DNA of 64,000 bases from Kosakonia cowanii JCM 10956 = DSM 18146 (GTDB lineage: Bacteria; Pseudomonadota; Gammaproteobacteria; Enterobacterales; Enterobacteriaceae): NCBI RefSeq assembly GCF_001975225.1, contig NZ_CP019445.1, positions 992,001 to 1,056,000 of the forward strand, given 5' to 3'. A program made the position numbers and the translations under genes. Under the pieces are notes generated by a model. It saw only the letters and a list, made by a program, of their open reading frames with translations, was not told the DNA's origin and ran no database searches. Shown in pieces: positions 18,124 to 29,330 of the stretch (position 1 is its first letter; each line of letters starts with the position of its first letter).

Positions 18124-18833
18124 AAGGAGAAGTCCTCCCGGCTCAGGATGCAGAGTTCGTTCCAGCGGGTTTCGGTGGTGGCATCAAGCTCACCGCCGTC
18201 GGTAGTCAGGCGGCAGCCGCCCGGCAGCATCTGCGCATCGGTGCACAACTCCCAGCCACGGGCATGCAGCACTTCGCCCAGTTGCTCCTGAACCGACGCC
18301 GACGCCTCCGGGCTGATCCACAGCTTCACCTGCCCCAGCTGTTTAGTATCTTCCTGCAACAGCTGTTGAATGCGGGTCAGCAGCCAGGCGTTAGTGGTGG
18401 TTGAGACCACGCTTTCGCCGAGCAGGCTGCGCGCCGCCATCAGCGCCACCTGCACCAGCCGCGCGGGCATCACGCTGTCGAGGCTATCAAGGGTAATTTT
18501 GACGTTATCAACCAGTTGCGCGAACTCCTGTGCCTGCGCTTGCTGTAACTGACGGTACTCGGCCTTCCCTTTCTCGATGCCCTCTTCGCGCCCCTCTTCA
18601 AAGCCTTTGGCGTAGCCGAGCTTTGTCCCCTCTTCCACGCCGCGCGTCTGGCCCTGGGCAAACCCTTTCTGCTCGGCCTGCTTACGCAGACGTGAGAGTT
18701 CCATTTGCAGCGCCGCTTCACTCGCCGGATCGCTGGCCGGCACGGCGGTGCGCAGCTCGGGCTCGCTGCTTAACGCGTCGTCGAGCAGGTTTTCAGGCCG
18801 CCAGGCGTGCCACTGGGTCTTAGACGTAGGCAT
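18120..18833 (-). CDS. fliH: Flagellar export ATPase regulator FliH
   Basis: 237 residues from the ATG at 18833, with GGAGG five bases upstream; the TTG-type extension to 18848 is rejected. The middle is a Glu/Gly-rich GxxxG-type helix ([19 protein letters not shown]), characteristic of FliH, followed by a vacuolar-ATPase-E-like C-terminal domain. It links FliI to the C-ring protein FliN. The start overlaps the fliG end by 14 bases. Confidence 0.95.
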   Translation of the reverse strand: MPTSKTQWHAWRPENLLDDALSSEPELRTAVPASDPASEAALQMELSRLRKQAEQKGFAQGQTRGVEEGTKLGYAKGFEEGREEGIEKGKAEYRQLQQAQAQEFAQLVDNVKITLDSLDSVMPARLVQVALMAARSLLGESVVSTTTNAWLLTRIQQLLQEDTKQLGQVKLWISPEASASVQEQLGEVLHARGWELCTDAQMLPGGCRLTTDGGELDATTETRWNELCILSREDFSL

Positions 18834-19806
18834 CGTCGCCTCCACCAATCACAATCTCGCCGGTCTCCGCCAGACGACGTACCACCAGCAGGATCGCTTT
18901 CTGTTCGTTTTCGACCTGCGACATACGCACAGGGCCACGGGAGTTCAGATCGTCACGCATAATGTCGGCCTGACGTTTGGACATATTGCGGAAGAACTTG
19001 TCGCGCAGCGCGTCGTCCACGCCTTTCAGCGCGACGATCAGCGATTCGTTGTCGATATCCTGCAGGATGCGCTGGATGCTGCGATCTTCCATCTCGACCA
19101 GGTTCTCGAAGAGGAACATCTCGTCGATAATTTTCTGCGCCAGCTCCTGGTCGTATTCGCGTACCGCTTCGATAGCCGCATCTTCCTGGTGAGATTTCAT
19201 CAGGTTGAGGATCTCCGCCGCCGGACGCACGCCGCCCATCTTGTTGCGCTTGATGTTCTGACCATGCAGCAGGTTGTTGAGCACTTCCGTCAGCTCCTGC
19301 AGCGCCACCGGCTGCACGCCGCCGAAGGTGGCGATACGCAGCAGAATGTCGTTGCGTTCGCGCTCGTCGAATTTCGCCAGCAGATCGGCTGCCTGGCTGC
19401 GTTTCAGGTGGACAAGGATGGTGGCGATAATCTGCGGATGCTCATCACGGATGAGATCGAAGACCATCTGCGGTTCCATAAAGTTGAGCGTTTCGATGCC
19501 GTTACGATCATCATTGGCCTCAAGCAGATCTTCGAGCAGGCTGTTAGCGCGCTCTTCGCCCAGCGCTTTCACCAGCACGCTGCGCAGGTATTCATTGGTG
19601 TTGACATCGAGCACCGCAAATTCACCGGAATCGCGGCGGAACTCCTTCATCACTACCGCCAGCTGGTCGTGGGTGTAGGTGCCCATCGAGACCATGGCGC
19701 TACTGATCATGGTCACTTCGTGGGTATTCAGGTGCTTAAAGACTTCGGCTGCACGCTCGTCACCGAGCGTCAGCATGACTATGGCGCATTTCTCGGCGGC
19801 GTTCAT
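18820..19806 (-). CDS. fliG: Flagellar motor switch protein FliG
   Basis: 328 residues, close to the E. coli 331. N-terminal, middle ([13 protein letters not shown], an EHPQ motif) and C-terminal torque domains are all present, with the charged stretch [14 protein letters not shown] ([17 protein letters not shown]) that faces MotA. It forms the upper C-ring on FliF. The start overlaps the fliF stop (ATGA). Confidence 0.97.
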   Translation of the reverse strand: MNAAEKCAIVMLTLGDERAAEVFKHLNTHEVTMISSAMVSMGTYTHDQLAVVMKEFRRDSGEFAVLDVNTNEYLRSVLVKALGEERANSLLEDLLEANDDRNGIETLNFMEPQMVFDLIRDEHPQIIATILVHLKRSQAADLLAKFDERERNDILLRIATFGGVQPVALQELTEVLNNLLHGQNIKRNKMGGVRPAAEILNLMKSHQEDAAIEAVREYDQELAQKIIDEMFLFENLVEMEDRSIQRILQDIDNESLIVALKGVDDALRDKFFRNMSKRQADIMRDDLNSRGPVRMSQVENEQKAILLVVRRLAETGEIVIGGGDDAYV

Positions 19807-21503
19807 GACGACTTCTGCTCCTTATTTAACCATTGGCGAATCACCAGGGCGATGACCTGCGGCTCCTGGTCAGCCATTTCACGCAGGTGCTGCGCCTGTT
19901 GTTCGGTTTCGACGCGCTGCTGCGCTTTGGCGGTTTCCGCGCTCTGGCGTTTACGCACCTGCTCATCCAGCTCCGCCTGGCGCACCTCTTTCTCCATCTC
20001 CAGACGCTGGATCAGCATCTCCTGATGGCGGATCCAGAAGGGTTGCACCGCCTTGCGCCACAGGATCCAGGCGATCAGTGCCACAAACAGATAGCGTGCG
20101 CCGGAGAGCATCAGCTTGATAAATTCCGGCTGTTTCCACAGCGGAACAGGCGCTTCCTCTTCCTGGTCGGTGAAGATGGTGTTGACGACGTTCAGCGTAT
20201 CGCCGCGTTTGTCGGAGAAGCCCATCACCTCTTTAACCAGCGCATTGATCTGATCCAGCTGCGCTTTGTTGAGCGCCACCGGCTTGCCATCTTTGCCCTG
20301 CTTATAGTTCACCACCACCGCAACGGAGAGGCGCTCAAGCACGCCGGTGTTGCGCTTAATGTGGGTCAGCGTTTTATCCACCTCGTAGTTGGTGGTCTCA
20401 TCGCTCTGCTTGTTGTACGGCGTCAGCGTCGGTGCCGGTGTCGGTGCCGCAGCGGGTGCTGCGTTATTACCGTTCGCGCCGCCCTGCCTGTTGGCCTGCT
20501 GCGCTGCGGGATCTTCAATCGGTGTGGAGACCGGGGCCGGTGGCTGGTTGCTTAACGCGCCCGGCACGCCGCCGACTGCATTTTTGCCGCCCTGCTCGTT
20601 GTTGCTGCTCTGACGGCTGCGAATCGCCATATTTTCCGGGCGGCTGTTCGGCTGATACTGCTCCGCCGTCTGCTCATGCTGGGTGAAGTCAACCTGCGCG
20701 GTCACCTGGGTTCTGACGTTCTGCGTGCCAACAATCGGCGCGAGGATCGCCTGAATACGGCGCTGATAATCGGACTCCATCTTGCGCACATATTGCAGCT
20801 GCGTGGTCTGGGTGGCCTGTGCGCCGTTCTGCGACATCATGTGGCCGCTCTGATCGACAATCGTTACCCGATCGGCGCTCAGTCCCGGCACAGCGCTGGA
20901 GATCATGAAAGTTATGGCACTCACCTGCCCTGAATCGAGCGTTCTGCCGTTAATCAGGTTCAGCGTCACCGAAGCGGAAGGCTCTTTGCGATCCTGCAAA
21001 AAGAGCGACGGCTTCGGCATCGCCAAGTGGACGCGCGCCGAGCGCACCGGCCCCAGGGTTTCGATAGTGCGAGACAGTTCGCCCTCCAGCGCGCGCTGGA
21101 AATTGACCTGCTCGTTAAACTGGCTGATACCAAACTTCTCCTGGTCCAGCAGTTCAAAACCGACCGAGCCGCCCTTCGGCAACCCTTGCTGCGCCAGCTT
21201 GAGACGCACTTCGTAGATCTGCTCTGAGGGGATCTCGATGGAGCCGTCATGCTCGGCAAAACGGTACGGCACCTGCATCTGTTTCAGTTGAGTGACAACC
21301 GCGCCGCCATCCTCCTCGCTGATATTGCTATAGAGCACGCGGTAGTCTGGTTCTTTCGCCCAGAACATCAGCGCAATAACAATAGAAATAGCGGCCGCAG
21401 CCGCGACAAAAAAGAGGATGCGGGGGTTAGCCCGAATATTTTCGAGCACTGCCTTTACATCGACAATGCCTTTCTTTTTACTACCGGTGATTGTGGCAGT
21501 CAT
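19803..21503 (-). CDS. fliF: Flagellar MS-ring protein FliF
   Basis: 566 residues: transmembrane helix near residues 33-52, periplasmic ring-building domains, a low-complexity Pro/Ala/Gln/Asn loop (about 300-345), a second helix near 455-475 and a cytosolic C-terminus that binds FliG. It is the first gene of the fliF-fliR operon and is divergent from fliE across a 241-base region (21504-21744) that should hold both FlhDC-dependent promoters, as in E. coli. Confidence 0.97.
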   Translation of the reverse strand: MTATITGSKKKGIVDVKAVLENIRANPRILFFVAAAAAISIVIALMFWAKEPDYRVLYSNISEEDGGAVVTQLKQMQVPYRFAEHDGSIEIPSEQIYEVRLKLAQQGLPKGGSVGFELLDQEKFGISQFNEQVNFQRALEGELSRTIETLGPVRSARVHLAMPKPSLFLQDRKEPSASVTLNLINGRTLDSGQVSAITFMISSAVPGLSADRVTIVDQSGHMMSQNGAQATQTTQLQYVRKMESDYQRRIQAILAPIVGTQNVRTQVTAQVDFTQHEQTAEQYQPNSRPENMAIRSRQSSNNEQGGKNAVGGVPGALSNQPPAPVSTPIEDPAAQQANRQGGANGNNAAPAAAPTPAPTLTPYNKQSDETTNYEVDKTLTHIKRNTGVLERLSVAVVVNYKQGKDGKPVALNKAQLDQINALVKEVMGFSDKRGDTLNVVNTIFTDQEEEAPVPLWKQPEFIKLMLSGARYLFVALIAWILWRKAVQPFWIRHQEMLIQRLEMEKEVRQAELDEQVRKRQSAETAKAQQRVETEQQAQHLREMADQEPQVIALVIRQWLNKEQKSS

Positions 21504-21744
21504 GCCAATGTCCTGTAAAAGTGAATGCCGGAATTAAAAGTAAAAATAATTACGGCTCGGCTCATCTGGTATGCAATTAATAAAAGCAAATGTATTTCTC
21601 AGGAAAATTCCCGGATGCGTATTATCTACAGAAAGCCCGTTTTTCTAAGTGGTAATAAGGTGAAATTTGTGTCAGCTATTCACGTTATGTCGTTTTTCAG
21701 ACCACATGGTAAGCTTGCGGCCAATAACTAATAAGGTCATTTTC

Positions 21745-22080
21745 ATGTCGATGAATACATTAGGCGGCGTATTGGATCAGATTCAGTCGCAGGCCAGACA
21801 AGTCTCAGATATCAGTGCGTTAAACCCCTTTAACGCGACGCGTAAAACAGAAAGCAGTTCACAATTTTCTAATATTTTGCTTAACAGCATTAACAATATT
21901 AGCGGGATGCAGACATTTGCTAAGCAACAGTCACAGGCTTATCTCACCGGTGCCGAGGGGATCGGCCTGAATGATGTGATGGTCTCCATTCAAAAATCGT
22001 CGGTGGCGCTAAACCTGGGCGTGCAGGTGCGAAATAAACTCGTCAGCGCCTACCAGGAAATAATGAGCATGCCGGTATAA
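21745..22080 (+). CDS. fliE: Flagellar hook-basal body adaptor FliE
   Basis: 111 residues from the ATG at 21745 (AAGG eight bases upstream); the longer frame from 21667 is rejected. The C-terminal block GEGIGLNDVM-like (AEGIGLNDVMVSIQKSSVAL) and ending VRNKLVSAYQEIMSMPV is typical. FliE joins the MS ring to the proximal rod. Divergent from fliF and followed by the che genes in the same direction. Confidence 0.95.
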   Translation: MSMNTLGGVLDQIQSQARQVSDISALNPFNATRKTESSSQFSNILLNSINNISGMQTFAKQQSQAYLTGAEGIGLNDVMVSIQKSSVALNLGVQVRNKLVSAYQEIMSMPV

Positions 22081-22256
22081 CGCCTAAGCAATATCTTATT
22101 CTCGATTAACGCGAAAATAGTGCTGCTATTTTTCACGGCTGAATAAGTCCGGCTGTTTTATAACTTTTAATAAAATAGCCGGCATATCGCCGGTGATTCA
22201 TTTTAGCGTCACCAGCAATGTGCGTTTAAAAAACCCATGGGTTTAAGCCAACACTT

Positions 22257-23114
22257 ATGACAAAGAGCCAGAAAAATAGATTTTCATCTGCCGATAGCGC
22301 AGCGCCCACTCCGGGCACGTTGACCGGCCATGAATTAGAAAAGATCAGCGCGCTGATTTACCAGCGCGCGGGCATTGTGTTGACGCCGCAAAAAAAAGAC
22401 ATGGTGTTCAACCGCCTCTCCCGCCGCCTGCGCGAGCTGAATCTGCGCAGATTCGACGACTACATTGCGCTGCTGGTGAACAACCCGGCCAGCCGCGAGT
22501 GGCAGGAGTTTATTAACGCCCTGACCACCAATTTGACCTCCTTTTTTCGCGAGGCGTACCACTTTCCGACGCTGGCGAAACATGCCCAGTCGCGACCGGG
22601 AATGTACAGCGTCTGGTGCGCGGCGGCCTCAACCGGCGAAGAGCCGTGGTCGATCGCCATGACGCTGGAGGCAGCGCTGGGCCGCAGTATTACCGGCCCG
22701 CGCGTGCTGGCGACCGATATCGACACCGACGTGCTGGAACGAGCGGTACAGGGCGTTTATCGCCTGGCGGATATCGACAACCTGAGCGAGCAGCAGAAAA
22801 AAAGCTGGTTTTTACGCGGCACTGGCGATCAGGCAAATATGGTGAAAATCAAAAGCGAACTGCGCAACAGCGTGCAGTTTCGCCAGCTCAACCTGATCGA
22901 AAGCCAGTGGGATATTCCCGCCCCGTTCGATGCGATTTTTTGCCGCAACGTGATGATCTATTTCGATCACAACACCCAGGGGAAACTGCTTCAGCGCTTC
23001 GCGAAAATGCTCAAGCCTGGCGGGCTGCTGTTCGTGGGTCACTCTGAACATTTTCAAAACATGAACAGTCCATTTCGTTTGCTCGGACAGTCCGTCTATC
23101 GCCTCGCGGAGTGA
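22257..23114 (+). CDS. cheR: Chemotaxis methyltransferase CheR
   Basis: 285 residues. An N-terminal helical domain (about 20-90) is followed by a SAM-binding fold: [26 protein letters not shown] and [13 protein letters not shown]. It methylates receptor glutamates for adaptation and, in enterobacteria, docks on a receptor C-terminal pentapeptide; the island's MCP ends in such a peptide (DWETF). No strong ribosome site is seen before the ATG at 22257. It starts a cheR-cheB-cheY-cheZ-flhB-flhA-flhE unit. Confidence 0.96.
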   Translation: MTKSQKNRFSSADSAAPTPGTLTGHELEKISALIYQRAGIVLTPQKKDMVFNRLSRRLRELNLRRFDDYIALLVNNPASREWQEFINALTTNLTSFFREAYHFPTLAKHAQSRPGMYSVWCAAASTGEEPWSIAMTLEAALGRSITGPRVLATDIDTDVLERAVQGVYRLADIDNLSEQQKKSWFLRGTGDQANMVKIKSELRNSVQFRQLNLIESQWDIPAPFDAIFCRNVMIYFDHNTQGKLLQRFAKMLKPGGLLFVGHSEHFQNMNSPFRLLGQSVYRLAE

Positions 23115-23119
23115 GAAGG

Positions 23120-24166
23120 ATGAAAAAGATTAAGGTGCTCTGCATTGATGACTCGTCGCTGATTCGCAAAATCATGACGCGCATCGTCAATGAACAACCG
23201 GATATGGAAATGGTAGCGACTGCCCTCGATCCCATCATCGCCCGCGATCTGATTAAGCAGCACAACCCGGATGTGCTGACGCTGGATGTTGAAATGCCGC
23301 GCATGGATGGCCTCGATTTTCTTGAGCGCCTGATGCGTCTGCGCCCGATGCCGGTGGTGATGCTCTCATCGCTGACCAACAAAGGCTCGGATATTACCCT
23401 CAGCGCGCTGGAGTTGGGGGCGGTTGATTTTATTACCAAGCCGGAAACCGGTTTGCAGGACGGCATGGCGCACTACAGCGAGATGATTGTCGACAAAATC
23501 CGTATGGCGGCGAAAGCGCGCGTCGCCCGCCGCGACGGCAAGCCGCTGCCGCGACGGATTGTGCATGGCCCGCTGATTGGCAGCGAAAAGATTATTGCCA
23601 TTGGTTCATCGACCGGTGGCACCGAGGCGCTGCGCCAGCTGCTGGTACCGATGCCGGCCACCAGCCCCGGCATCGTGATTGCACAGCATATGCCGGGCGG
23701 TTTTACCCGCTCGTTCGCCAACCGACTCGACCATCTCTGTCAGATGTCGGTACAGGAGGCTGAAGAGGGCGACCGCGTACTGCCCGGTCATGTTTACATC
23801 GCGCCGGGCGGCTTCCATATGGAGCTAACGCGCAGCGGGGCGAACTATCACATCAAATTGAGTGATGACTCGCCGATCAACCGCCATCGCCCGTCGGTGG
23901 ATGCGCTCTTTCACTCCGTCGCACGCTGCGCGGGGAAAAACGCCGTCGGGGCCATTTTAACCGGCATGGGCAGCGACGGTGCCGCCGGCCTGCTGGCGAT
24001 GCGTGAAGCCGGCGCATGGACCATCGCCCAGAGCGAACGCAGCTGCGTGGTCTTTGGTATGCCGCGCGAAGCGATTGCCCTTGGCGCCGCCTGTGAAACG
24101 GTCGATCTGGACCATATTGGCCAGCACATTTTGAACCACTCGGCCGATCAGGCTCGCAGAATTTAA
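23120..24166 (+). CDS. cheB: Chemotaxis methylesterase/deamidase CheB
   Basis: 348 residues from the ATG at 23120 (GGAG eight bases upstream; E. coli CheB has 349). The receiver domain has D10, D11 and phospho-acceptor D56 (LDVEMP). The C-terminal esterase has [17 protein letters not shown] and GMGSDGA, giving the Ser-His-Asp triad. It removes methyl groups from the MCP when phosphorylated by CheA. A GTG at 23111 overlapping the cheR stop is an alternative start. Confidence 0.97.
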   Translation: MKKIKVLCIDDSSLIRKIMTRIVNEQPDMEMVATALDPIIARDLIKQHNPDVLTLDVEMPRMDGLDFLERLMRLRPMPVVMLSSLTNKGSDITLSALELGAVDFITKPETGLQDGMAHYSEMIVDKIRMAAKARVARRDGKPLPRRIVHGPLIGSEKIIAIGSSTGGTEALRQLLVPMPATSPGIVIAQHMPGGFTRSFANRLDHLCQMSVQEAEEGDRVLPGHVYIAPGGFHMELTRSGANYHIKLSDDSPINRHRPSVDALFHSVARCAGKNAVGAILTGMGSDGAAGLLAMREAGAWTIAQSERSCVVFGMPREAIALGAACETVDLDHIGQHILNHSADQARRI

Positions 24167-24212
24167 CCACCACCCCACTACCCGTTCCACTTACTGAGTT
24201 TAGGAAATAGAG

Positions 24213-24602
24213 ATGGCCGACAAGAACTTACGTTTTTTAGTTGTCGATGACTTCGCCACCATGCGACGCATTGTGCGCAACCTTTTGAAAGATTTGGGCT
24301 TCAACCGCGTTGAAGAGGCGGAAGATGGCCTGGATGCGCTGAACAAGCTGCGCGAAGACGCCTTCGACTTTGTGATCAGCGACTGGAACATGCCCAACAT
24401 GGACGGCTTACAGCTGCTGACGGAAATTCGCAACGATGCGAACTTGAAAACCATGCCGGTGCTGATGGTCACTGCCGAAGCGAAGAAAGAGAACATCATC
24501 GCCGCCGCGCAGGCCGGTGCCAGCGGCTACGTGGTGAAACCGTTCACCGCGGCGACGCTTGAAGAGAAGCTGAACAAAATTTTTGAAAAGATCGGCTGGT
24601 AA
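24213..24602 (+). CDS. cheY: Chemotaxis response regulator CheY
   Basis: 129 residues, single receiver domain. All active residues are at the E. coli positions: D12, D13, D57, T87, K109, plus switch residue Y106. Phospho-CheY binds FliM and reverses rotation. Follows cheB by 46 bases and precedes cheZ by three. Confidence 0.98.
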   Translation: MADKNLRFLVVDDFATMRRIVRNLLKDLGFNRVEEAEDGLDALNKLREDAFDFVISDWNMPNMDGLQLLTEIRNDANLKTMPVLMVTAEAKKENIIAAAQAGASGYVVKPFTAATLEEKLNKIFEKIGW

Positions 24603-24605
24603 CCC

Positions 24606-25250
24606 ATGACGGCGGAACATACGCAACCTGAAGAGGATTTCAAAGGCATCTTCTCCCGCGTCGGGCAACTGGCGCGACTGCTGCGCGACAGCCTGGTCGA
24701 CCTCGGGCTGGATCGCACCATTATCGAAGCGGCCGACGCCATCCCGGATACCCGTGAGCGATTGAACTATGTGGTAGGCAAAACCGCGCAGGCCGCCGAG
24801 CGCGTGCTGACCTGCGTCGAAGAGGCGCGCCCGCTGCAGGAGAGGATCGTTAATGACGGCGAGCAGCTGGCGACACGTTGGGATGCCTGGTTTGCCGCGC
24901 CCGTGGAACTCGCTGATGCCCGGGAATTAGTCACCGCAACCCGTGACTACCTGACGCAGGCACCGCAGGCGGCACGCAAAAGCGATGAGCACCTGATGGA
25001 GATCATGATGGCGCAGGACTTCCAGGATCTTACCGGCCAGGTGATTCGCCGCATGATGTCGCTGATCGAAACGGTCGAGACCGAGCTTATCCAGGTGCTG
25101 CTGGAGTACGTGCCAGATGCGCCGCAGGAGAAGAGAGTGAAAGAGGATGAAGTGACGCTGGTCAACGGTCCGCAGGTCGACAGCAACAAAGCCGGAGTGA
25201 TGGCGACGCAAGATCAGGTCGATGACCTGCTTGATTCGCTGGGCTTCTAA
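24606..25250 (+). CDS. cheZ: CheY phosphatase CheZ
   Basis: 214 residues, long helical hairpin. The catalytic segment AQDFQDLTGQVIRRM carries the insert glutamine, and the CheY-binding tail DQVDDLLDSLGF is intact at the C-terminus. Terminates the CheY-P signal. Three bases behind cheY. Confidence 0.97.
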   Translation: MTAEHTQPEEDFKGIFSRVGQLARLLRDSLVDLGLDRTIIEAADAIPDTRERLNYVVGKTAQAAERVLTCVEEARPLQERIVNDGEQLATRWDAWFAAPVELADARELVTATRDYLTQAPQAARKSDEHLMEIMMAQDFQDLTGQVIRRMMSLIETVETELIQVLLEYVPDAPQEKRVKEDEVTLVNGPQVDSNKAGVMATQDQVDDLLDSLGF

Positions 25251-25283
25251 AGCAGCGGGCGCGGCCCGTGCACTGAGCAGATC

Positions 25284-26429
25284 ATGTCAGAAGAGAGCGA
25301 CGTAGAAAAAACCGAAGAACCCACGCCCCACCGAAAACAGAAGGCGCGTGAAGAGGGGCAGATCCCACGCTCGAAAGAGCTGAGTTCGTTACTGATGCTG
25401 CTGGCCGGCTGGGCGCTGATGCTCTCCGGCGGCAATCAGTTTGCCCACAGCATGATGCAACTGCTGCGCAGCGGGCTGGTGCTCAACCGGTTACCGGTGA
25501 TGGATCCGCAGTCGATGTTCCATCAGGCGCGCTTTTTACTGGAGATGATGGGCAGTGCGCTGCTGCCCATCTTATTCGGTCTCTTCGTCACCGGGATTGC
25601 CGCGCCGATGCTGCTGGGCGGGGTCAATTTAAGCGGCAAATCGCTGAAGGTCGATCTCAAGCGGTTGTCGCTGTTGCAGGGGTTGAAACGGCTCTTCTCC
25701 GCGCAGGTGATGTCGGAAATGCTCAAAGGCAGCCTGAGGGTGGCGCTGGTGGCGTGCGCCTTCGCGCTCTACCTCTACAACAACAAAGCGCATTTCATCC
25801 AGCTGGTTAACGAAGCGTTACCGATGGCCGTCGCCCACGCCATGAGCATGGTACTTAACTGCCTGCTGATAGTGATCTTCTTCCTGCTGCCGGTGGTGGG
25901 CTACGACGTCTTTTACCAAATCACGAGTCACCTGAAGAAGCTGCGCATGAGCCGCCAGGAGATCCGCGATGAGTTTAAACAACAAGAGGGCGATCCGCAT
26001 ATCAAGAGCCGCATCAAGCAGATGCAGCGCGCAGCGGCTCGCAGCCGGATGATGGCCGACATCCCACAAGCGGATGTCATCGTCAATAACCCGACGCACT
26101 ACTCGGTGGCGCTCTCCTACAAAGAGGGCGGCATGAGTGCGCCGACGGTGGTGGCGAAAGGTGCCGGTGATATCGCCTTAAAAATACGTGAGCTGGGCGC
26201 GCAACACCGCGTGCCGATGCTCGAAGCGCCCCCGCTTGCCCGCGCGCTCTACCGCCACTGTGACATTGGCGAGCAGATTCCGGGTGAGCTTTATAGCGCC
26301 GTCGCGGAAGTTCTGGCCTGGGTTTACGGCCTGCGACGCTGGCGCAGTAGCGGCGGCATTCCGCCGAAAAAACCCGGGAACCTTGCGGTTCCTGCGTCGA
26401 TGGATTTCGCAACTGAGAGTAAAGACTGA
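25284..26429 (+). CDS. flhB: Flagellar export specificity switch FlhB
   Basis: 381 residues. Four membrane helices (about 30-215) are followed by the cytosolic autocleavage domain with N269-P270-T271-H272 in VIVNNPTHYS, the same position as in E. coli. Cleavage allows the hook-to-filament switch triggered by FliK. The stop overlaps the flhA start (TGATG). Confidence 0.97.
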   Translation: MSEESDVEKTEEPTPHRKQKAREEGQIPRSKELSSLLMLLAGWALMLSGGNQFAHSMMQLLRSGLVLNRLPVMDPQSMFHQARFLLEMMGSALLPILFGLFVTGIAAPMLLGGVNLSGKSLKVDLKRLSLLQGLKRLFSAQVMSEMLKGSLRVALVACAFALYLYNNKAHFIQLVNEALPMAVAHAMSMVLNCLLIVIFFLLPVVGYDVFYQITSHLKKLRMSRQEIRDEFKQQEGDPHIKSRIKQMQRAAARSRMMADIPQADVIVNNPTHYSVALSYKEGGMSAPTVVAKGAGDIALKIRELGAQHRVPMLEAPPLARALYRHCDIGEQIPGELYSAVAEVLAWVYGLRRWRSSGGIPPKKPGNLAVPASMDFATESKD

Positions 26430-28537
26430 TGGCTAATCTCGCCAGCAAACTACGCTTACCGGCGTTTAAAGAAACCGAATGGCAAATTATGGCCGGCCCG
26501 GTGCTGATCATGCTGATTCTGGCAATGATGGTGCTGCCGCTGCCCGCCTTTTTGCTCGATACGCTCTTCACCTTCAATATCGTCCTGTCGTTGATGATCT
26601 TGCTGGTGGCGATGTTTACGCAGAAAACCCTCGAGTTTTCCGCCTTCCCGACCGTGCTGCTCTTCTCAACCCTGTTGCGACTGGCACTTAACATCGCCTC
26701 AACGCGTATTATTTTGATGGAGGGCCACACCGGTGCCGCCGCCGCGGGCCGCGTGGTTGAGGCCTTCGGCCACTTCCTGGTGGGCGGCAACTTCGCGATT
26801 GGTATCGTGGTGTTCGCCATCCTCATCATCATCAACTTTATGGTCATCACCAAAGGTGCCGGGCGTATCGCCGAAGTGGGCGCGCGCTTTGTGCTCGACG
26901 GCATGCCCGGCAAACAGATGGCGATTGACGCCGACCTCAACGCCGGGCTTATCGGCGAAGCCGAGGCCAAACGTCGCCGCAGCGAAGTGACCCAGGAGTC
27001 CGACTTTTACGGCTCGATGGATGGTGCGAGTAAGTTCGTGCGCGGGGATGCGATCGCCGGGCTGCTGATCATGGCGATTAACGTCATCGGCGGTCTGACC
27101 ATCGGCGTGCTTCAGCACGGCCTGAGCGTCGCCGAAGCGGGCGAGACTTACACCCTGCTGACCATCGGTGACGGCCTGGTGGCGCAGATCCCGGCGCTGA
27201 TTATCTCGACCGCCGCCGGTGTGATTGTCACCCGCGTCTCCAACGATGAAGATATCGGCGAGCAGATGGTCAGCCAGCTGTTCAATAACCCGCGGGTGAT
27301 GGTGCTTTCTGCTGGCGTTATCGGCCTGCTGGGGCTGATCCCCGGCATGCCAAACTTTGTCTTCCTGATGTTTACCGCCATTCTGCTGGGGCTTGCCTGG
27401 TGGATGCGTGGACGCCAAATGAAACAGCCCGCCGCCGCCAGGCGCGGTGTTGCTGATGATAAAGATAGCGCCAGCGCGCAGGCCGCCAACGATCACGCGT
27501 CTGCCGAAGCCTCGTGGGAAGATGTCGAGATGGAAGATGTGCTCGGCCTCGAAGTGGGTTACCGCCTGATCCCGCTGGTTGACAGCACCCAGGATGGCCA
27601 GTTGCTGGTGCGCGTACGCGGTATCCGTAAGAAGTTCGCGCAGGAGATGGGCTTTCTGCCGCCGCCGATCCATATTCGCGATAACCTCGATCTGGCACCC
27701 GGCCATTACCGCATTCTGCTGAAGGGCGTGGAGATTGGCAGCGGCGATATTGAGTCCGATCGCTGGATGGCGATCAACCCCGGCTATGCCGAAGGGACGC
27801 TGCCCGGTACGCCGTGCGTCGATCCGGCGTTCGGCCTGCCCGCCTGCTGGATCGATGAGGTGTTGCGTGAACAGGCGCAGATCCAGGGCTTTACGGTGGT
27901 CGATCCCAGCTCGGTGATCGCCACCCACCTGAACCATCTCATCACGCTGCATACCGAAGAGCTGTTCAGCCGCCAGGAGACGCAGCAGCTGCTCGATCGC
28001 ATCACCAAAGAGATGCCGAAGCTGGTGGAAGATCTGATCCCGGGCGTTATCTCCGTAACGCTGTTCCACAAAGTGTTGCAGAACCTGCTGGCCGAGCGCG
28101 TGTCGATCCGCGATATGCGCACCATTATTGATACGCTGGCGGAGTATGCGCCGGTACAGAGCGATCCAGATGAACTCACCTCGCAGGTGCGCGTGCGTCT
28201 GGGCCGCGCGATCACCGCCCAGTGGTTCCGCAATGATGACGATATCAAAGTGATTGGCCTCGACAGCGCGCTGGAGAGATTGCTGATTCAGTCATTGCAA
28301 AGCGGCAGCGCCATTGAGCCGGGTATCGCGGAAAACCTGATGCGTCAGGCCGATCGCGCCATTACCGAACAGCAATCCCTCGGCGTCTCGCCGGTGGTGC
28401 TGGTCAATCCGGCGCTGCGCACGATGGTGTCGCGCTTCCTGCGCCGCGCCTTCCCGCAGCTTGGCGTGCTGTCGACCATGGAGATCAGCAACAATAAAAC
28501 GGTGCAGATGACCGCCGTGATTGGCACCAGTGCATGA
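26429..28537 (+). CDS. flhA: Flagellar export gate protein FlhA
   Basis: 702 residues: eight membrane helices in the first ~330 with the conserved FHIPEP-type loop region (FVLDGMPGKQMAIDADLNAG), then the large cytosolic domain that docks FliJ and chaperone-substrate complexes. A proline/alanine/serine-rich linker at ~335-370 is slightly longer than usual, accounting for the extra ~10 residues relative to E. coli. Overlaps flhB by one base and flhE by four. Confidence 0.97.
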   Translation: MANLASKLRLPAFKETEWQIMAGPVLIMLILAMMVLPLPAFLLDTLFTFNIVLSLMILLVAMFTQKTLEFSAFPTVLLFSTLLRLALNIASTRIILMEGHTGAAAAGRVVEAFGHFLVGGNFAIGIVVFAILIIINFMVITKGAGRIAEVGARFVLDGMPGKQMAIDADLNAGLIGEAEAKRRRSEVTQESDFYGSMDGASKFVRGDAIAGLLIMAINVIGGLTIGVLQHGLSVAEAGETYTLLTIGDGLVAQIPALIISTAAGVIVTRVSNDEDIGEQMVSQLFNNPRVMVLSAGVIGLLGLIPGMPNFVFLMFTAILLGLAWWMRGRQMKQPAAARRGVADDKDSASAQAANDHASAEASWEDVEMEDVLGLEVGYRLIPLVDSTQDGQLLVRVRGIRKKFAQEMGFLPPPIHIRDNLDLAPGHYRILLKGVEIGSGDIESDRWMAINPGYAEGTLPGTPCVDPAFGLPACWIDEVLREQAQIQGFTVVDPSSVIATHLNHLITLHTEELFSRQETQQLLDRITKEMPKLVEDLIPGVISVTLFHKVLQNLLAERVSIRDMRTIIDTLAEYAPVQSDPDELTSQVRVRLGRAITAQWFRNDDDIKVIGLDSALERLLIQSLQSGSAIEPGIAENLMRQADRAITEQQSLGVSPVVLVNPALRTMVSRFLRRAFPQLGVLSTMEISNNKTVQMTAVIGTSA

Positions 28538-28938
28538 AACGCGCCCTGCTGATAAGCCTGCTGCTGGCATTGCCGGCAGCGGCTCAACCGCCACAAGGCG
28601 CCTGGAGCGCCACAAGCATGGGGGGCAGCGTCAGCCTCGGTAAAGCGATCCTGCGCGGCCGCCCGCTGCATGCCCCTGACCATCTCTCCCCTTCTGCGCG
28701 CGTGACGCACTTCTCCTGGCGCATTACTCTGCTCACCCCTCCCCCACCGGGATTAGAGATTAAGCTCTGCCGCATCGAGCGCTGCGTCATATTACCCGCG
28801 CTTGCGGGAACGCAACGCGTGGCGATACCTTTTCCAGCCAGCGGGGAGTTTCGTTTTATCTATTCTGTGAACCGTGCCGGTCAACTGCAGCCGCCGCTTA
28901 CTGTGCTGCGCAATCAATTAACCGTGAATTATCGTTAA
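28534..28938 (+). CDS. flhE: Flagellar periplasmic protein FlhE
   Basis: 134 residues with a signal peptide ending LPAAA (about residue 17) and two Cys in LCRIERCV. FlhE is a periplasmic accessory of the enterobacterial flagellum implicated in limiting proton leak through the export gate. The start overlaps the flhA stop (ATGA). Closes the cheR-flhE unit and is followed by a terminator. Confidence 0.92.
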   Translation: MKRALLISLLLALPAAAQPPQGAWSATSMGGSVSLGKAILRGRPLHAPDHLSPSARVTHFSWRITLLTPPPPGLEIKLCRIERCVILPALAGTQRVAIPFPASGEFRFIYSVNRAGQLQPPLTVLRNQLTVNYR

Positions 28939-28945
28939 GGTAATT

Positions 28946-28985
28946 AAAAAGGCTCCAGGTTTAGAATCAACCTACAGCCTTTTTT
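28946..28985. terminator. Bidirectional terminator between flhE and fliT
   Basis: AAAAAGGCT and AGCCTTTTT pair at the base, with AGGTT/AACCT pairing further up. It serves the two convergent units flhE (+) and fliT (-). Confidence 0.85.
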
Positions 28986-28991
28986 ATAAAC

Positions 28992-29330
28992 TCAATGTAA
29001 CGAAGGGGCTTGATGAAGGGTATAAAGTTGGCTGCACCGGGCACCACGATGTATAGAGGATAAGTTCTGCTTTAACGTATCAAGACGCGCCCGTAAATTG
29101 CGGGTGATTTCAGCTTCATTATCGAGCAACTGTTGTAGCAGACCTTTCAGCGCCTCTTTTTCACTGGCCGAAAGGGCATCCGTACTGTTATTTAAAATAT
29201 CCTGCTTCTTGATGACATAACGCGAAGCAACCTCAATAAAATCATCCCAGCGCGCTTCTCTCGCCATTGCGAGGATCGCCAGGTTCATCTCATACAGCTC
29301 GCGATAGTAATGAGGGATTATTTCAGCCAT
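28992..29330 (-). CDS. fliT: Flagellar chaperone FliT
   Basis: 112 residues from the ATG at 29330 (AAGGG six bases upstream); it overlaps the fliS end by eight bases. All-helical with conserved ARWDDFIEVASRY. FliT chaperones FliD and, when free, antagonises FlhDC in Salmonella, so it may act on either of the two FlhDC sets here. Last gene of the fliD-fliS-fliT unit. Confidence 0.88.
   Translation of the reverse strand: MAEIIPHYYRELYEMNLAILAMAREARWDDFIEVASRYVIKKQDILNNSTDALSASEKEALKGLLQQLLDNEAEITRNLRARLDTLKQNLSSIHRGARCSQLYTLHQAPSLH

Noticed and set aside
16600..20025. Long plus-strand frames opposite fliI, fliH, fliG and fliF (362 and 425 residues)
   Set aside because: Arg/His/Gln-rich shadow frames caused by high third-position GC; the minus-strand proteins are unmistakable flagellar genes.
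26083..28069. Minus-strand frames of 295 and 456 residues opposite flhB/flhA
   Set aside because: Shadows with atypical composition; flhB and flhA occupy the region with full family motifs.
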